A stretch of 64,000 nucleotides of DNA from Flavobacteriales bacterium UBA7666. Its GTDB lineage: Bacteria; Bacteroidota; Bacteroidia; Flavobacteriales_D; Crocinitomicaceae. The stretch lies in the NCBI GenBank assembly GCA_002483265.1, contig DLHO01000026.1, positions 226,510 to 290,509 of the forward strand, given 5' to 3'. This document shows, in pieces, positions 24,901 through 31,538 of the stretch. Position 1 is the stretch's first letter. Each line of letters begins with the position of its first letter. The notes below the pieces were generated by a model. The model was given only the letters and a program-made list of their open reading frames with translations, was not told where the DNA came from and searched no databases. The position numbers and the translations under genes were made by a program.

Positions 24901-25369
24901 TTTGGCACCGGGATGTTATTCACTTATTTTGGAAGACAGCGATGACGATGGAATTGGATTCTGGTATTCAGCACAAGTTGAAGGAGAAACAACCGGAGGA
25001 TTCAGAGTGCGTAAAGTAGGTGGTTCCATGTTGGAGATTTTCCCTGCTGATTTCGGGTCTTACCACCGATATGATTTTTCAGTTGGTTTTGCTTTGGGCT
25101 TGGAGGAAGAAGTTTTGAATAACGAACTGATGATCTTCCCGAATCCGGCAACGGATAAAATCAGAGTAGAGTTAGTTGGTAACGTTGGAAATAACGCAAA
25201 AATAGAAGTGATTGATATGAATGGACGCGTGGTGAAACACCAATCAGTGACCGGTAATAATCAAACTTATGCTGCAGATTTCCATGTGAATGATTTGCAA
25301 AACGGATACTATTTGGTTCGTGTAAGCGGAGATAACGGTTCGGAAACAACACCGTTTATTAAGCAATAG
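21935..25369 (+). CDS. Large T9SS-secreted protein with PNGase F-like and LamG domains
   Basis: A 1144-aa exported protein (signal peptide ending FASFAQ). An N-terminal block around residues 35-90 (KLKCSPLTTWDNYNCGEWDY) and a C-terminal block around 700-830 (CCEWQDKQH, FSWSIWRDDCG, FVTAIDLVSY) resemble the two jelly-roll halves of peptide-N-glycosidase F. A LamG/concanavalin-like domain (about residues 270-460; MTIAFWAKGN, WHHWAFVKK, SIDEFSVWSSAL) is inserted between them. A type A sorting domain (MIFPNPATDKI) ends the protein. The expected activity is release of N-glycans from glycoproteins, or glycan binding; I cannot map the catalytic Asp with certainty. A perfect terminator follows. Confidence 0.82.
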   Translation: MKKLILSGFLTFVAFASFAQDTTWVQTYTFDTISTRRAEYQFPASLDTKRFEKVLMYYKLKCSPLTTWDNYNCGEWDYLAYTRIFDHTGIMDSVQVDGKKYRVNTLAPATYPYSSSVYYDQKWMPVQKRTPLVPVIHPISGTGSTPLTLVSTNGNGKTIQWIIPASELATSGVIAGDIHGMDLNILNALASLQGVQIRIKSTASTTLTALETTGFTTVFNNSLTGISTGSNTVNFSAPFTYDGSSNLVIELKFTDARQGLSQVDLEMAAVAGSNTLSFDNSNGVFTTSGTNYAELNLSNVSLGGDMTIAFWAKGNGNSGVSTSILEAVDSLNNRVLNIHMPWSDNTIYWDAGLGSGYNRISKLATATDIDNVWHHWAFVKKTSTGQMFIYKDGVQWHSGSSNTIPVGTITKFILGNGKDLNTNWKGSIDEFSVWSSALDAATIASWKDKKIAASHPNYANLEVYYDFDGQLALIDRSVNNRLGMCSSTNMVQNNQPIIAGVESVSGSPKIDLIQGTMNVATTDSVLVTQFPTPSVVFEYQPGPHSFHIVSNMLTYDQGTIDTLATNGAVIQSTPSTVTATLTNQTITYYQVAFEEVNDIEIGRYITPYGIGFDLGPQGFTWIYDVTDYQKYLHGMVDLAAHNTQELIDLKFAFIEGVPARDVHDIQPIWQNWTSYNYADMANDVVLQAKEVHLSDTSSNFKIRTRLTGHGQVGNGACCEWQDKQHKIIIDGVERFSWSIWRDDCGKNPNIGQGGTWPYAREGWCPGDMVREFDHELTSYVSAGDTVMIDYDISDVPANDMGQAGGNFVTAIDLVSYSAPNFQHDAAILDILNPNSYEYYSKWNPTCSNPRVILQNNGALPLTVCKIRIWVSYGNFIDYVWNGNLGFLQKEIVEIPITNQNFWFGANPANGFYARVIEISGSNTLDEYHNNDEFKTKYTAPEVINGAFYVWMTTNNKASENKWRLVDQNGNIIFQRTTLTNTTDYKDTFDLAPGCYSLILEDSDDDGIGFWYSAQVEGETTGGFRVRKVGGSMLEIFPADFGSYHRYDFSVGFALGLEEEVLNNELMIFPNPATDKIRVELVGNVGNNAKIEVIDMNGRVVKHQSVTGNNQTYAADFHVNDLQNGYYLVRVSGDNGSETTPFIKQ

Positions 25370-25393
25370 AACAGAACAACCGCATAGATTTTT

Positions 25394-25428
25394 AAACGCG
25401 ATTCATGAAAATGAATCGCGTTTTTTTA
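25394..25428 (+). terminator. Strong terminator after the PNGase F-like gene
   Basis: A perfect 13-bp stem (25394-25406 / 25411-25423) closed by a GAAA tetraloop and followed by seven T. Confidence 0.92.
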
Positions 25429-25465
25429 TTTGGAGTAATTATCGGAATAGTATTCGTGGGGATAA

Positions 25466-26080
25466 TTATTTCAATGCAGCAGCGACTTTGTTAAACCCGT
25501 ATGGAATTACTCCTAATCCCAAACCAAAAAGTACATTGGAAAGATTCCCGAGATCTACTTTTTCTGTTCCCGTAAATGATTTATAGAAATAATAACTGGT
25601 AATACAACAAGCTAATGCAATGGATGTGATTCCACAGATGAACGCGATCAACCTGCTGGTACTTTGGCTTTGTTCCGGATTAGCTGTTGTTTGATTGTCA
25701 GTTGGTGCGGCAGGTGCAGCTACCGGTTGACCTGCATTTACCGCTGCGATTGCTACAGATGCATCGGTTTTTCTTTTTTCCTGCACTGCTTCTTTGTCAA
25801 TAAGAACATCGCTGAGTTTCACTCCATCTTTTCGCAATTTGATGAAAACGGTTGAAGTGATGAGTAGAAAAAAAGCAACTGGTAAAAACGAGATGATATC
25901 CTCAATGGTTTTGCTACCGCTTGCTGAAAGATTTGGTTTACTTACGGAAGTATTTCCGGTTGTAATTTGGGCCGCGCCTGATGCAGGCTTGTTGTTACTG
26001 TTGCTTGAGTCTCCGTTTTGAGCTAAGCTGATCGTAATTCCTGATAGCGCGATCAGGATCGTTAAAAATAAGTGTTTCAT
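25466..26080 (-). CDS. Membrane protein with disordered middle
   Basis: A 204-aa protein I do not recognise. It has a signal peptide (ending ISLAQ), a Ser/Asn-rich stretch, a membrane helix at about residues 66-84 (ISFLPVAFFLLITSTVF), a linker of about 60 residues rich in Ala, Pro and Gln, a second helix at about 145-168 (with two adjacent Cys) and a last, weaker hydrophobic stretch ending in KVAAALK. The exact TACATTTG box at 26097-26104 precedes it. It may be a structural envelope protein. Function unknown. Confidence 0.6.
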   Translation of the reverse strand: MKHLFLTILIALSGITISLAQNGDSSNSNNKPASGAAQITTGNTSVSKPNLSASGSKTIEDIISFLPVAFFLLITSTVFIKLRKDGVKLSDVLIDKEAVQEKRKTDASVAIAAVNAGQPVAAPAAPTDNQTTANPEQSQSTSRLIAFICGITSIALACCITSYYFYKSFTGTEKVDLGNLSNVLFGLGLGVIPYGFNKVAAALK

Positions 26081-26096
26081 AAATAGTGATTTTCGT

Positions 26097-26104
26097 CAAA
26101 TGTA
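26097..26104 (-). promoter_or_regulatory. Promoter -7 box of the membrane protein gene
   Basis: TACATTTG on the minus strand, 16 bases before the start codon, matches TAnnTTTG exactly. Confidence 0.55.
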
Positions 26105-26168
26105 GCATAAAAATGAAACAGATCACGAAGCAGACGCAGGTATTTTTACTCTTTATTCTATGGTATAT

Positions 26169-26741
26169 TCACAGGGTGAACTTCCGGATTTCTTGGTATA
26201 ACCGATTTGTCGGAAGTCCCATTACATTCGTATATGTTCCTTCCATGCGTTTTACGGCAACATAACCAATCCATTCCTGAACACCGTATGAACCTGCTTT
26301 GTCAAAGGGTTTGTATTGATTGATGTAGAAGTTTATTTCCTCTTCCGATAGATTCTCAAATTCGACCTCAGTTCGTTCTGAAAAAGAGGTGCTTTTTGTT
26401 TTTGAACCGATAAAAACCCCGGTGATCACGGTATGTTTTTTTCCAGATAAACGAGACAGCATGTTTTTTGCATCTTCAAAATCTACCGGTTTACCCAAAA
26501 TTTCCCCGTTGAGGATTACCACGGTATCTGCGCAAATAATCACTTCATTATCCGACAGATCGGGTAGGAGTGCATTTGCTTTTAGTTTGGAGAGGAACTC
26601 AGGAACTTCTTCTGCGAGAAGAGAATCCGGATAAACTTCTTCTGTATCTTTTATCCGAACTTCAAATTCGATACCAATACCTGCCAAAAGCTCTTTTCTG
26701 CGGGGAGATTGCGAGCCAAGGATCCATTTTAATTCTTTCAT
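26169..26741 (-). CDS. Maf-like nucleoside triphosphate pyrophosphatase
   Basis: House-cleaning pyrophosphatase of 190 aa that hydrolyses non-canonical or excess dTTP/UTP-type nucleotides to the monophosphate. The nucleotide loop GSQSPRRKELL near the N-terminus, the catalytic-Asp segment CADTVV, the KPVDFEDAKNML segment and the C-terminal KPFDKAGSYGVQEW are those of Maf/YhdE. I place the start at the ATG at 26741, which gives the conserved N-terminus; the longer frame lies inside the ubiA-like gene. Start and upstream stop overlap by 4 bases (ATGA), so translation is coupled. Confidence 0.93.
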   Translation of the reverse strand: MKELKWILGSQSPRRKELLAGIGIEFEVRIKDTEEVYPDSLLAEEVPEFLSKLKANALLPDLSDNEVIICADTVVILNGEILGKPVDFEDAKNMLSRLSGKKHTVITGVFIGSKTKSTSFSERTEVEFENLSEEEINFYINQYKPFDKAGSYGVQEWIGYVAVKRMEGTYTNVMGLPTNRLYQEIRKFTL

Positions 26742-27709
26742 AGGAAATACCAGTAAAAAGGCATACAGCAGCCAATCAGCATGGTCACTTTTAAAATCAA
26801 ATCTATTTGCTTCAGCCGGCTTCGTTCTGGTTTTTTCAGAAGGAGAATACAGCAAATAATCAATAATAGATAAATAACAAAGGAAGGACCCATTACACGA
26901 ATAAATGTCTGATTGAATACCGAATAACCTTCAATCAGAAAGGGGAGAGAAACGGTAATAATAGCAACCAAACATACAATAGAGATCCATTTTGACTTGT
27001 TAAGACCCAAGACAATTGGAATTGTTTTCGCTTTCAATAGTAGATCGCCTTCCACATCTTCCATATCCTTCACAATTTCACGAACCAGATTCAGACAAGA
27101 AGCAAAAAAGGCAAGAGCAACAACGAAGAAGATTTTCAGATTCAATTGCGAGATCCAATTTGCTCCTTCTTTAAAATCACTCATGAAATTTGCACTTTGA
27201 AAAGGGGTGGTGAGTCCTAAGAAATGAATTCCACATAATAAAGGCACCAAGCCTGTTAAAGCTGCAATAAACAAGTTCCCGATCAGGAATTTCCGTTTGA
27301 AATACATGGAATAGAACCACAGGGTGTTAATACTCAATAAATGAATAAATACATACCAAAATGTGTCGTATTCCCACGTTAAATAACAAGCAATGGAAAA
27401 TGCAATAAAGTTTAATGTCCAGTGGGAAACAATGGCCCATCTTGGTTTGATGTATTTTCCAATAATGAGCTTATTTGGCTTGTTAATCCGATCTGCTTTT
27501 ACGTCAAAATAATCATTGATAATGTTTCCTGCCGCTGCAATCAAAACCGTTGAGAAGACCAATAAAAAATAATCAATGGCCTCATTCGGATGGGCTCTTT
27601 TAAGCAGTATATCTTCCGAAAGGTAAGGGATAAAGAATACACGAATCCCATACATTGTCAGGATGATGACAAGTAAATTAATGGGTCTTATGAGTCGGAG
27701 GAAATGCAT
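26738..27709 (-). CDS. UbiA-family prenyltransferase
   Basis: Integral membrane prenyltransferase of 323 aa with about nine helices. The two Asp-rich motifs that bind Mg-pyrophosphate are visible: NDYFDVKADRINKP and REIVKDMEDVEGD. The second motif and the flanking sequence resemble the Bacteroidota proteins annotated as geranylgeranylglycerol-phosphate geranylgeranyltransferase rather than MenA or UbiA proper, so the acceptor may be a prenyl glycerol phosphate; this is not provable here. The start codon shares one base with the stop of the PorE-like gene (TAATG), and its stop overlaps the maf start, which makes a tightly coupled operon. Confidence 0.87.
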   Translation of the reverse strand: MHFLRLIRPINLLVIILTMYGIRVFFIPYLSEDILLKRAHPNEAIDYFLLVFSTVLIAAAGNIINDYFDVKADRINKPNKLIIGKYIKPRWAIVSHWTLNFIAFSIACYLTWEYDTFWYVFIHLLSINTLWFYSMYFKRKFLIGNLFIAALTGLVPLLCGIHFLGLTTPFQSANFMSDFKEGANWISQLNLKIFFVVALAFFASCLNLVREIVKDMEDVEGDLLLKAKTIPIVLGLNKSKWISIVCLVAIITVSLPFLIEGYSVFNQTFIRVMGPSFVIYLLLIICCILLLKKPERSRLKQIDLILKVTMLIGCCMPFYWYFL

Positions 27710-29730
27710 TACTTGAGAATCTTGTATTCAGTTCTACGATTCTCCTGGTGCGCTTTTTCTTTTTCACTTTCCTTGCTCATTTTTGCAATTACTTCATCAG
27801 AGAAAATCGGCATTGTTTCACCATACCCTTTTGATGATAGGCGGGAAGCTTCAATTCCTTGTTGGATTAAATAATCCTTCACAGATTTAGCACGTGCATC
27901 CGATAGTTTCAAGTTTTCAGCTGCATCACCACGCGTATCGGTGTGTCCTCCAATTTCTATTTTCGTAGCCGGATTTGCTTTTAACAGATCACGCAGCTTA
28001 TTGAGTTCCACAAATGATTCCGGACGCAATGTAGCTTTGTTCAAATCAAAAAACACATTCTTCAATGCTGTTGGGGTTCCGGAAGCAGTTAACGGAACCA
28101 TCGGAACATCCATGTGGAATGATTCCTGATTGTCTGCAATGGTCATATTGAAGTTCTGAGAGAAAAACGTATACCCGGGATAACTTACTGATAAAGCATA
28201 TTCTTCGTTCAAAGGAAGTGAAACTGTGAATGTTCCGTTGACTTGATCAGCCTCTGATTTAATTACTTCAACTCCTGTTTTGATATTGATCAAAGAGAAT
28301 TTTCCGGGAAGCGGCTTGTTTGTGATTGCATCAAATACCAAACCGTCAAAGTAGATTGTTTTTACAGGTTTGAATTTTTCCGGCATCAGGAAGTAATAAA
28401 TATCTAAATCACCAAATCCACCTTCACGGTCGGAAGCAAAGAAGGCAATTTCTCCATCTGCACTTACCAACAATGAATTTTCATCTGCACTCGTATTGAT
28501 TGGATAACCCAGGTTTTCCGGTTTGCCCCATTCGCCTTTATCATTCATTCGGGTCATGAAAATATCCAATCCACCCATTCCAGGATGTCCCTGAGAAGAG
28601 AAATACAATGTTTTTCCATCCGGGTGAATCAAAACAGATTCTTCCATGTAAGGAGTATTAATGGTGTTTGGTAAACGAACCGGTGTGTCCCATGAACCGT
28701 CTTCTTTTAAAGTTGATTTATAGATATCGGAATCAGGTCTTCCGTTTCGGGACATTACTTTTCGAACGAAATAAATTGTTTTCCCATCTGCAGATAAAGA
28801 GGGTTGAGATTCCCAATTCCCTGTATTGATCGCCCCGGGAAGATTTACCGGATCAACCCATTGATTTCCTAAACGTTTGGTATAAAAAAGATCACAACTT
28901 CCTTTTCCTTTCCTGTTCTCACCGTAGTTTGTTCCACTTTCATCCGAACAAGCGACAAAAATCAGGTTTCTACCATCAGCACTGATAGTTGGAGCACCTT
29001 CATTATTAACCGTATTGATATTTTTCGGCATTGGAACAGCAGTTTCCCAAGTATTGAATGTACTTAGATTGGAAACATAAAAATCTTCTTGTTTTTGGAA
29101 AGGGCCTGAAACGCGTTTATCGTCAATTAAACGGGTGAATAACAATGTTTTACCATCCACTGTAATCGTAGGGAAATATTCAGGATCTTTTGTATTGACT
29201 CCAGGTCCCAAATTAACCGGTTTGAATTGAGTTGGGTTTTTCATGGCTTCAATTGCAAAATTACAATCGTTCATGAGTTGTTTTGCCAACGCAATGTTAT
29301 CCGGGTGTGCACCTTTTGTTTGGGTGAAAGTCGTCAGGTTTTTAACGGCATTTTCATATTCGCCAACACTGTATTCCAATGTTCCAAGATAGAAATAGGT
29401 TGCTCCGCCAGAAGTTGGATTTGGATTGAGCGCCAATGCTTTTCGATAGTGTTCAATTGCTTTATACGGCTGATTTAACTCTTCATACATTTCAGCTTCT
29501 ACCATATGCGCTTCCCAGAATGCCGGATCTTTTTCCAATGCTTTCTCCAAAAGGGCAATTCCGCCAGCATAGTTTGGACCATGTGTTTTTGGATCGACCG
29601 ATTTACTTGGTTCAGCCCGGCCTTCTTCAAAAAGGGCAATCGCTTTTTTATTTTTGGAAGAGTAGGTCATTTGAGCTGTGGAGCAAGAAGCTACAGCTAG
29701 AATGAATAAAGCCATTAAAAGGTTTTTCAT
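27709..29730 (-). CDS. PorE-like OmpA-family lipoprotein (TPR, PD40 propeller, CarboxypepD, OmpA)
   Basis: A 673-aa outer-membrane lipoprotein (lipobox LAVASC, Cys16). In order it has a TPR region (about residues 35-140), WD40/PD40-type propeller repeats (about 160-450, with repeated P-T-I-x-x-D-G-x-x-L/I-x-F segments), a carboxypeptidase-regulatory domain (about 465-540) and an OmpA C-terminal peptidoglycan-binding domain (GGHTDTRGDAAENLKLSDAR). This order is that of the T9SS accessory protein PorE of Porphyromonas gingivalis, so it may anchor part of the secretion apparatus to peptidoglycan. Bacteroidota have several paralogues of this layout, so the specific name is uncertain. The ATG at 29730 gives the lipobox; the longer frame does not. 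Confidence 0.85.
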   Translation of the reverse strand: MKNLLMALFILAVASCSTAQMTYSSKNKKAIALFEEGRAEPSKSVDPKTHGPNYAGGIALLEKALEKDPAFWEAHMVEAEMYEELNQPYKAIEHYRKALALNPNPTSGGATYFYLGTLEYSVGEYENAVKNLTTFTQTKGAHPDNIALAKQLMNDCNFAIEAMKNPTQFKPVNLGPGVNTKDPEYFPTITVDGKTLLFTRLIDDKRVSGPFQKQEDFYVSNLSTFNTWETAVPMPKNINTVNNEGAPTISADGRNLIFVACSDESGTNYGENRKGKGSCDLFYTKRLGNQWVDPVNLPGAINTGNWESQPSLSADGKTIYFVRKVMSRNGRPDSDIYKSTLKEDGSWDTPVRLPNTINTPYMEESVLIHPDGKTLYFSSQGHPGMGGLDIFMTRMNDKGEWGKPENLGYPINTSADENSLLVSADGEIAFFASDREGGFGDLDIYYFLMPEKFKPVKTIYFDGLVFDAITNKPLPGKFSLINIKTGVEVIKSEADQVNGTFTVSLPLNEEYALSVSYPGYTFFSQNFNMTIADNQESFHMDVPMVPLTASGTPTALKNVFFDLNKATLRPESFVELNKLRDLLKANPATKIEIGGHTDTRGDAAENLKLSDARAKSVKDYLIQQGIEASRLSSKGYGETMPIFSDEVIAKMSKESEKEKAHQENRRTEYKILK

Positions 29731-29732
29731 GC

Positions 29733-30347
29733 TTATGGTATTTCTAAGTATTTGTGAGTTTGCAAGGAGATCTTCCATTTCGGATGATTTTTTACATACT
29801 CAATAATTGCAGGCAATAATTGTTCCCTTTTTGACCATTCAGGTTGTAAATAGAGAACGCAATTTTCATTCACTTTTTGGGAATGATCTTCTGCCCAGGC
29901 TAAATCTGATTTATGAAAGATAACAATTTTTAGCTCTGAAGCTTTCGAATAGGCTTCTTCAACCGGTGCTTTAAATTTTTTCGGGGAGAATGTATACCAA
30001 TCCACATTTCCGGCCAAATTACTTGTTCCGGATGTTTCTATGGCAACATATTTGCCAACAGAATGCAGCGCATCAACCAAAATTGTTAAATCATACATGG
30101 CTGGCTCACCACCTGTTATAACGACCAATTCTCCCGGATATTCTGAAACGATGTTCGTTAATTCTTCCACGCTCATTTTAGGGTGAACGTCTGCATCCCA
30201 GGATTCCTTTACATCACACCAAACGCATCCCACATCACAACCACCCAATCGAATGAAATATGCTGAAGTACCCGTATATTTTCCTTCACCTTGAAGGGTG
30301 TAAAAATGTTCCATTACGGGGTACAAAGTATGATTTGAACTAGTCAT
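29733..30347 (-). CDS. queE: 7-carboxy-7-deazaguanine synthase
   Basis: Radical SAM enzyme that converts 6-carboxytetrahydropterin to 7-carboxy-7-deazaguanine in queuosine synthesis. The cluster motif is Cys37-x3-Cys41-x2-Cys44, next to LQGEGKYTG and the SAM-binding GGEPAMYD. At 204 aa it has the length of the compact QueE group. A TACCTTTG box ends 4 bases before the start codon, predicting a leaderless mRNA. The gene heads the operon queE, PorE-like, ubiA-like, maf; the next gene starts 2 bases past its stop. Confidence 0.93.
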   Translation of the reverse strand: MTSSNHTLYPVMEHFYTLQGEGKYTGTSAYFIRLGGCDVGCVWCDVKESWDADVHPKMSVEELTNIVSEYPGELVVITGGEPAMYDLTILVDALHSVGKYVAIETSGTSNLAGNVDWYTFSPKKFKAPVEEAYSKASELKIVIFHKSDLAWAEDHSQKVNENCVLYLQPEWSKREQLLPAIIEYVKNHPKWKISLQTHKYLEIP

Positions 30348-30351
30348 AGAT

Positions 30352-30359
30352 CAAAGGTA
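30352..30359 (-). promoter_or_regulatory. Promoter -7 box 4 bases before queE
   Basis: TACCTTTG on the minus strand, with only 4 bases to the ATG at 30347, suggests a leaderless transcript for the whole queE-maf operon. Confidence 0.6.
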
Positions 30360-30370
30360 ATTACTAATTC

Positions 30371-30398
30371 CGAATGCCGAATTACGAATTACGAATTA
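30371..30398. repeat. Heptamer tandem repeat next to a family D hairpin
   Basis: Four units of 7 bases, CGAATGC followed by CGAATTA three times, run up to the family D inverted repeat at 30403-30468. Confidence 0.85.
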
Positions 30399-30402
30399 AA
30401 AA

Positions 30403-30468
30403 GGCATTTCGACTTCGCTCAATGACCTTTTTGGGCTTTTCCGGTGACTGAGCGGAGTCGAAGGTGCC
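30403..30468. repeat. Inverted repeat of the GAGCGGAGTCGAAG family (D), copy 1
   Basis: The right arm GGTGACTGAGCGGAGTCGAAG starts at 30443; the left arm (30403-30427) is its imperfect reverse complement, giving a stem of about 25 bp with a 15-base loop. Further copies are at 48151-48222, 53681-53733 and 60879-60899. Confidence 0.85.
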
Positions 30469-30479
30469 GGGATTGATAA

Positions 30480-31421
30480 TTAGGATAAGACTTCCAAATC
30501 ACTAATCTCATTGATATTGAGAATAATCGTTCCGCTTTCGTCTGCACTAAAGTTCTTTTTGAATTTAACCCCGGTTGCCCATTGATGCTCTGCATAAGAA
30601 TGCTTTCGAATCACGGTTTGGGAATACGTTTCATCAAACGCTTCGATGATAATGAGTAATTCCGCCAATTTTCCTCTGATATCCGACAAGGTGATGTCAT
30701 ATAAAGGAGAATCATCATTGATTACGTGCACCAATGTCCATGTAAGTGGAAAGTAGCGTACAAAATCTGTTTCTAAGGGAATGTTATAATATTTCCGTTG
30801 TACCATGTTTGATTCGGAATCTTCATCAACCAATGAAAGCAGAACATGCACTTTTGTGTTCAGGAGCACACTGTTTCGCTGATTGACGATTTTAAACATC
30901 AAAGCCATTTTGTCTTTGTGCGGTGTAACAATGACATTGTGTGAAAATGCAATTTTTGTAGATGGTCTGGAGAAACGTCCGTAAATGAGACCGGTTGCAA
31001 TGGCAAATGCAATTAAACCTACAAATGCTTCCATCGCAGCAATGAACGAAGTTAAATTTCCGATAGGGGCAATGGCACCATAACCCACAGTGGTAAATGT
31101 TTGCGCACTAAAATAATAAGCGGCTACAAATTCATTTTGATTTGGATTGATTCCATGAAGGTGCTCTGTTCCGACCCAGCAGTAAATTCCTGCGAAAAAG
31201 AGATTCGCTACAAGAAAACTACCAACCAGAAAAAAGCCAAATTTCCAGGTATTCAAGTCGACTAAGTATTTATAGAAATCTTTGAGCATGCGGATTGTCC
31301 CGACACGTTTGATATTGTAAGAACCGTCTTCGTTTAAAATGCGTTTGACTGACTTTTGATAAGCTGTACCTAAACCCGGATCCTGAGATTCGTATTGTTC
31401 AAATTTGCGCTGTTTGTTCAT
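30480..31421 (-). CDS. Inward-rectifier-type potassium channel (KirBac-like)
   Basis: Tetrameric K+ channel subunit of 313 aa. Helix 1 spans about residues 60-80, the selectivity filter TVGYG is at residues 111-115 and helix 2 at about 125-147; the cytoplasmic Ig-like domain after it (SRPSTKIAFSHNVIVTPHKDK) is the Kir C-terminal domain with the typical FSxxAVI/x segment. The filter and the N-terminal slide helix make KirBac the best call. It sets or releases K+ across the inner membrane, probably under lipid or pH control. It is transcribed alone, with a terminator from the upstream T9SS gene just before its start region. Confidence 0.9.
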   Translation of the reverse strand: MNKQRKFEQYESQDPGLGTAYQKSVKRILNEDGSYNIKRVGTIRMLKDFYKYLVDLNTWKFGFFLVGSFLVANLFFAGIYCWVGTEHLHGINPNQNEFVAAYYFSAQTFTTVGYGAIAPIGNLTSFIAAMEAFVGLIAFAIATGLIYGRFSRPSTKIAFSHNVIVTPHKDKMALMFKIVNQRNSVLLNTKVHVLLSLVDEDSESNMVQRKYYNIPLETDFVRYFPLTWTLVHVINDDSPLYDITLSDIRGKLAELLIIIEAFDETYSQTVIRKHSYAEHQWATGVKFKKNFSADESGTIILNINEISDLEVLS

Positions 31422-31489
31422 TTTGTTTATTCGAATTATAACTTGAAGTTAATCAATCTATGGATTTGAAAATTAAAATTTTAAGCAAA

Positions 31490-31520
31490 AAAAAATCCCG
31501 ACTCATTAGAAATCGGGATT
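31490..31520 (-). terminator. Terminator of the T9SS propeller protein gene
   Basis: AATCCCGA (31494-31501) pairs with TCGGGATT (31513-31520); on the minus strand a run of nine or more T follows. It lies 18 bases past the stop codon at 31539. Confidence 0.85.
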
Positions 31521-31538
31521 TACAAGGCCTTACTCACA

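Noticed and set aside
26742..26855. Extended N-terminus of Maf
   Set aside because: It lies fully inside the ubiA-like gene; the ATG at 26741 gives the conserved start and an ATGA overlap.
27709..29730. OmpA porin (beta-barrel outer-membrane protein)
   Set aside because: Only the C-terminal peptidoglycan-binding domain is OmpA-like; the rest is TPR and propeller, with a lipobox, so it is a lipoprotein.
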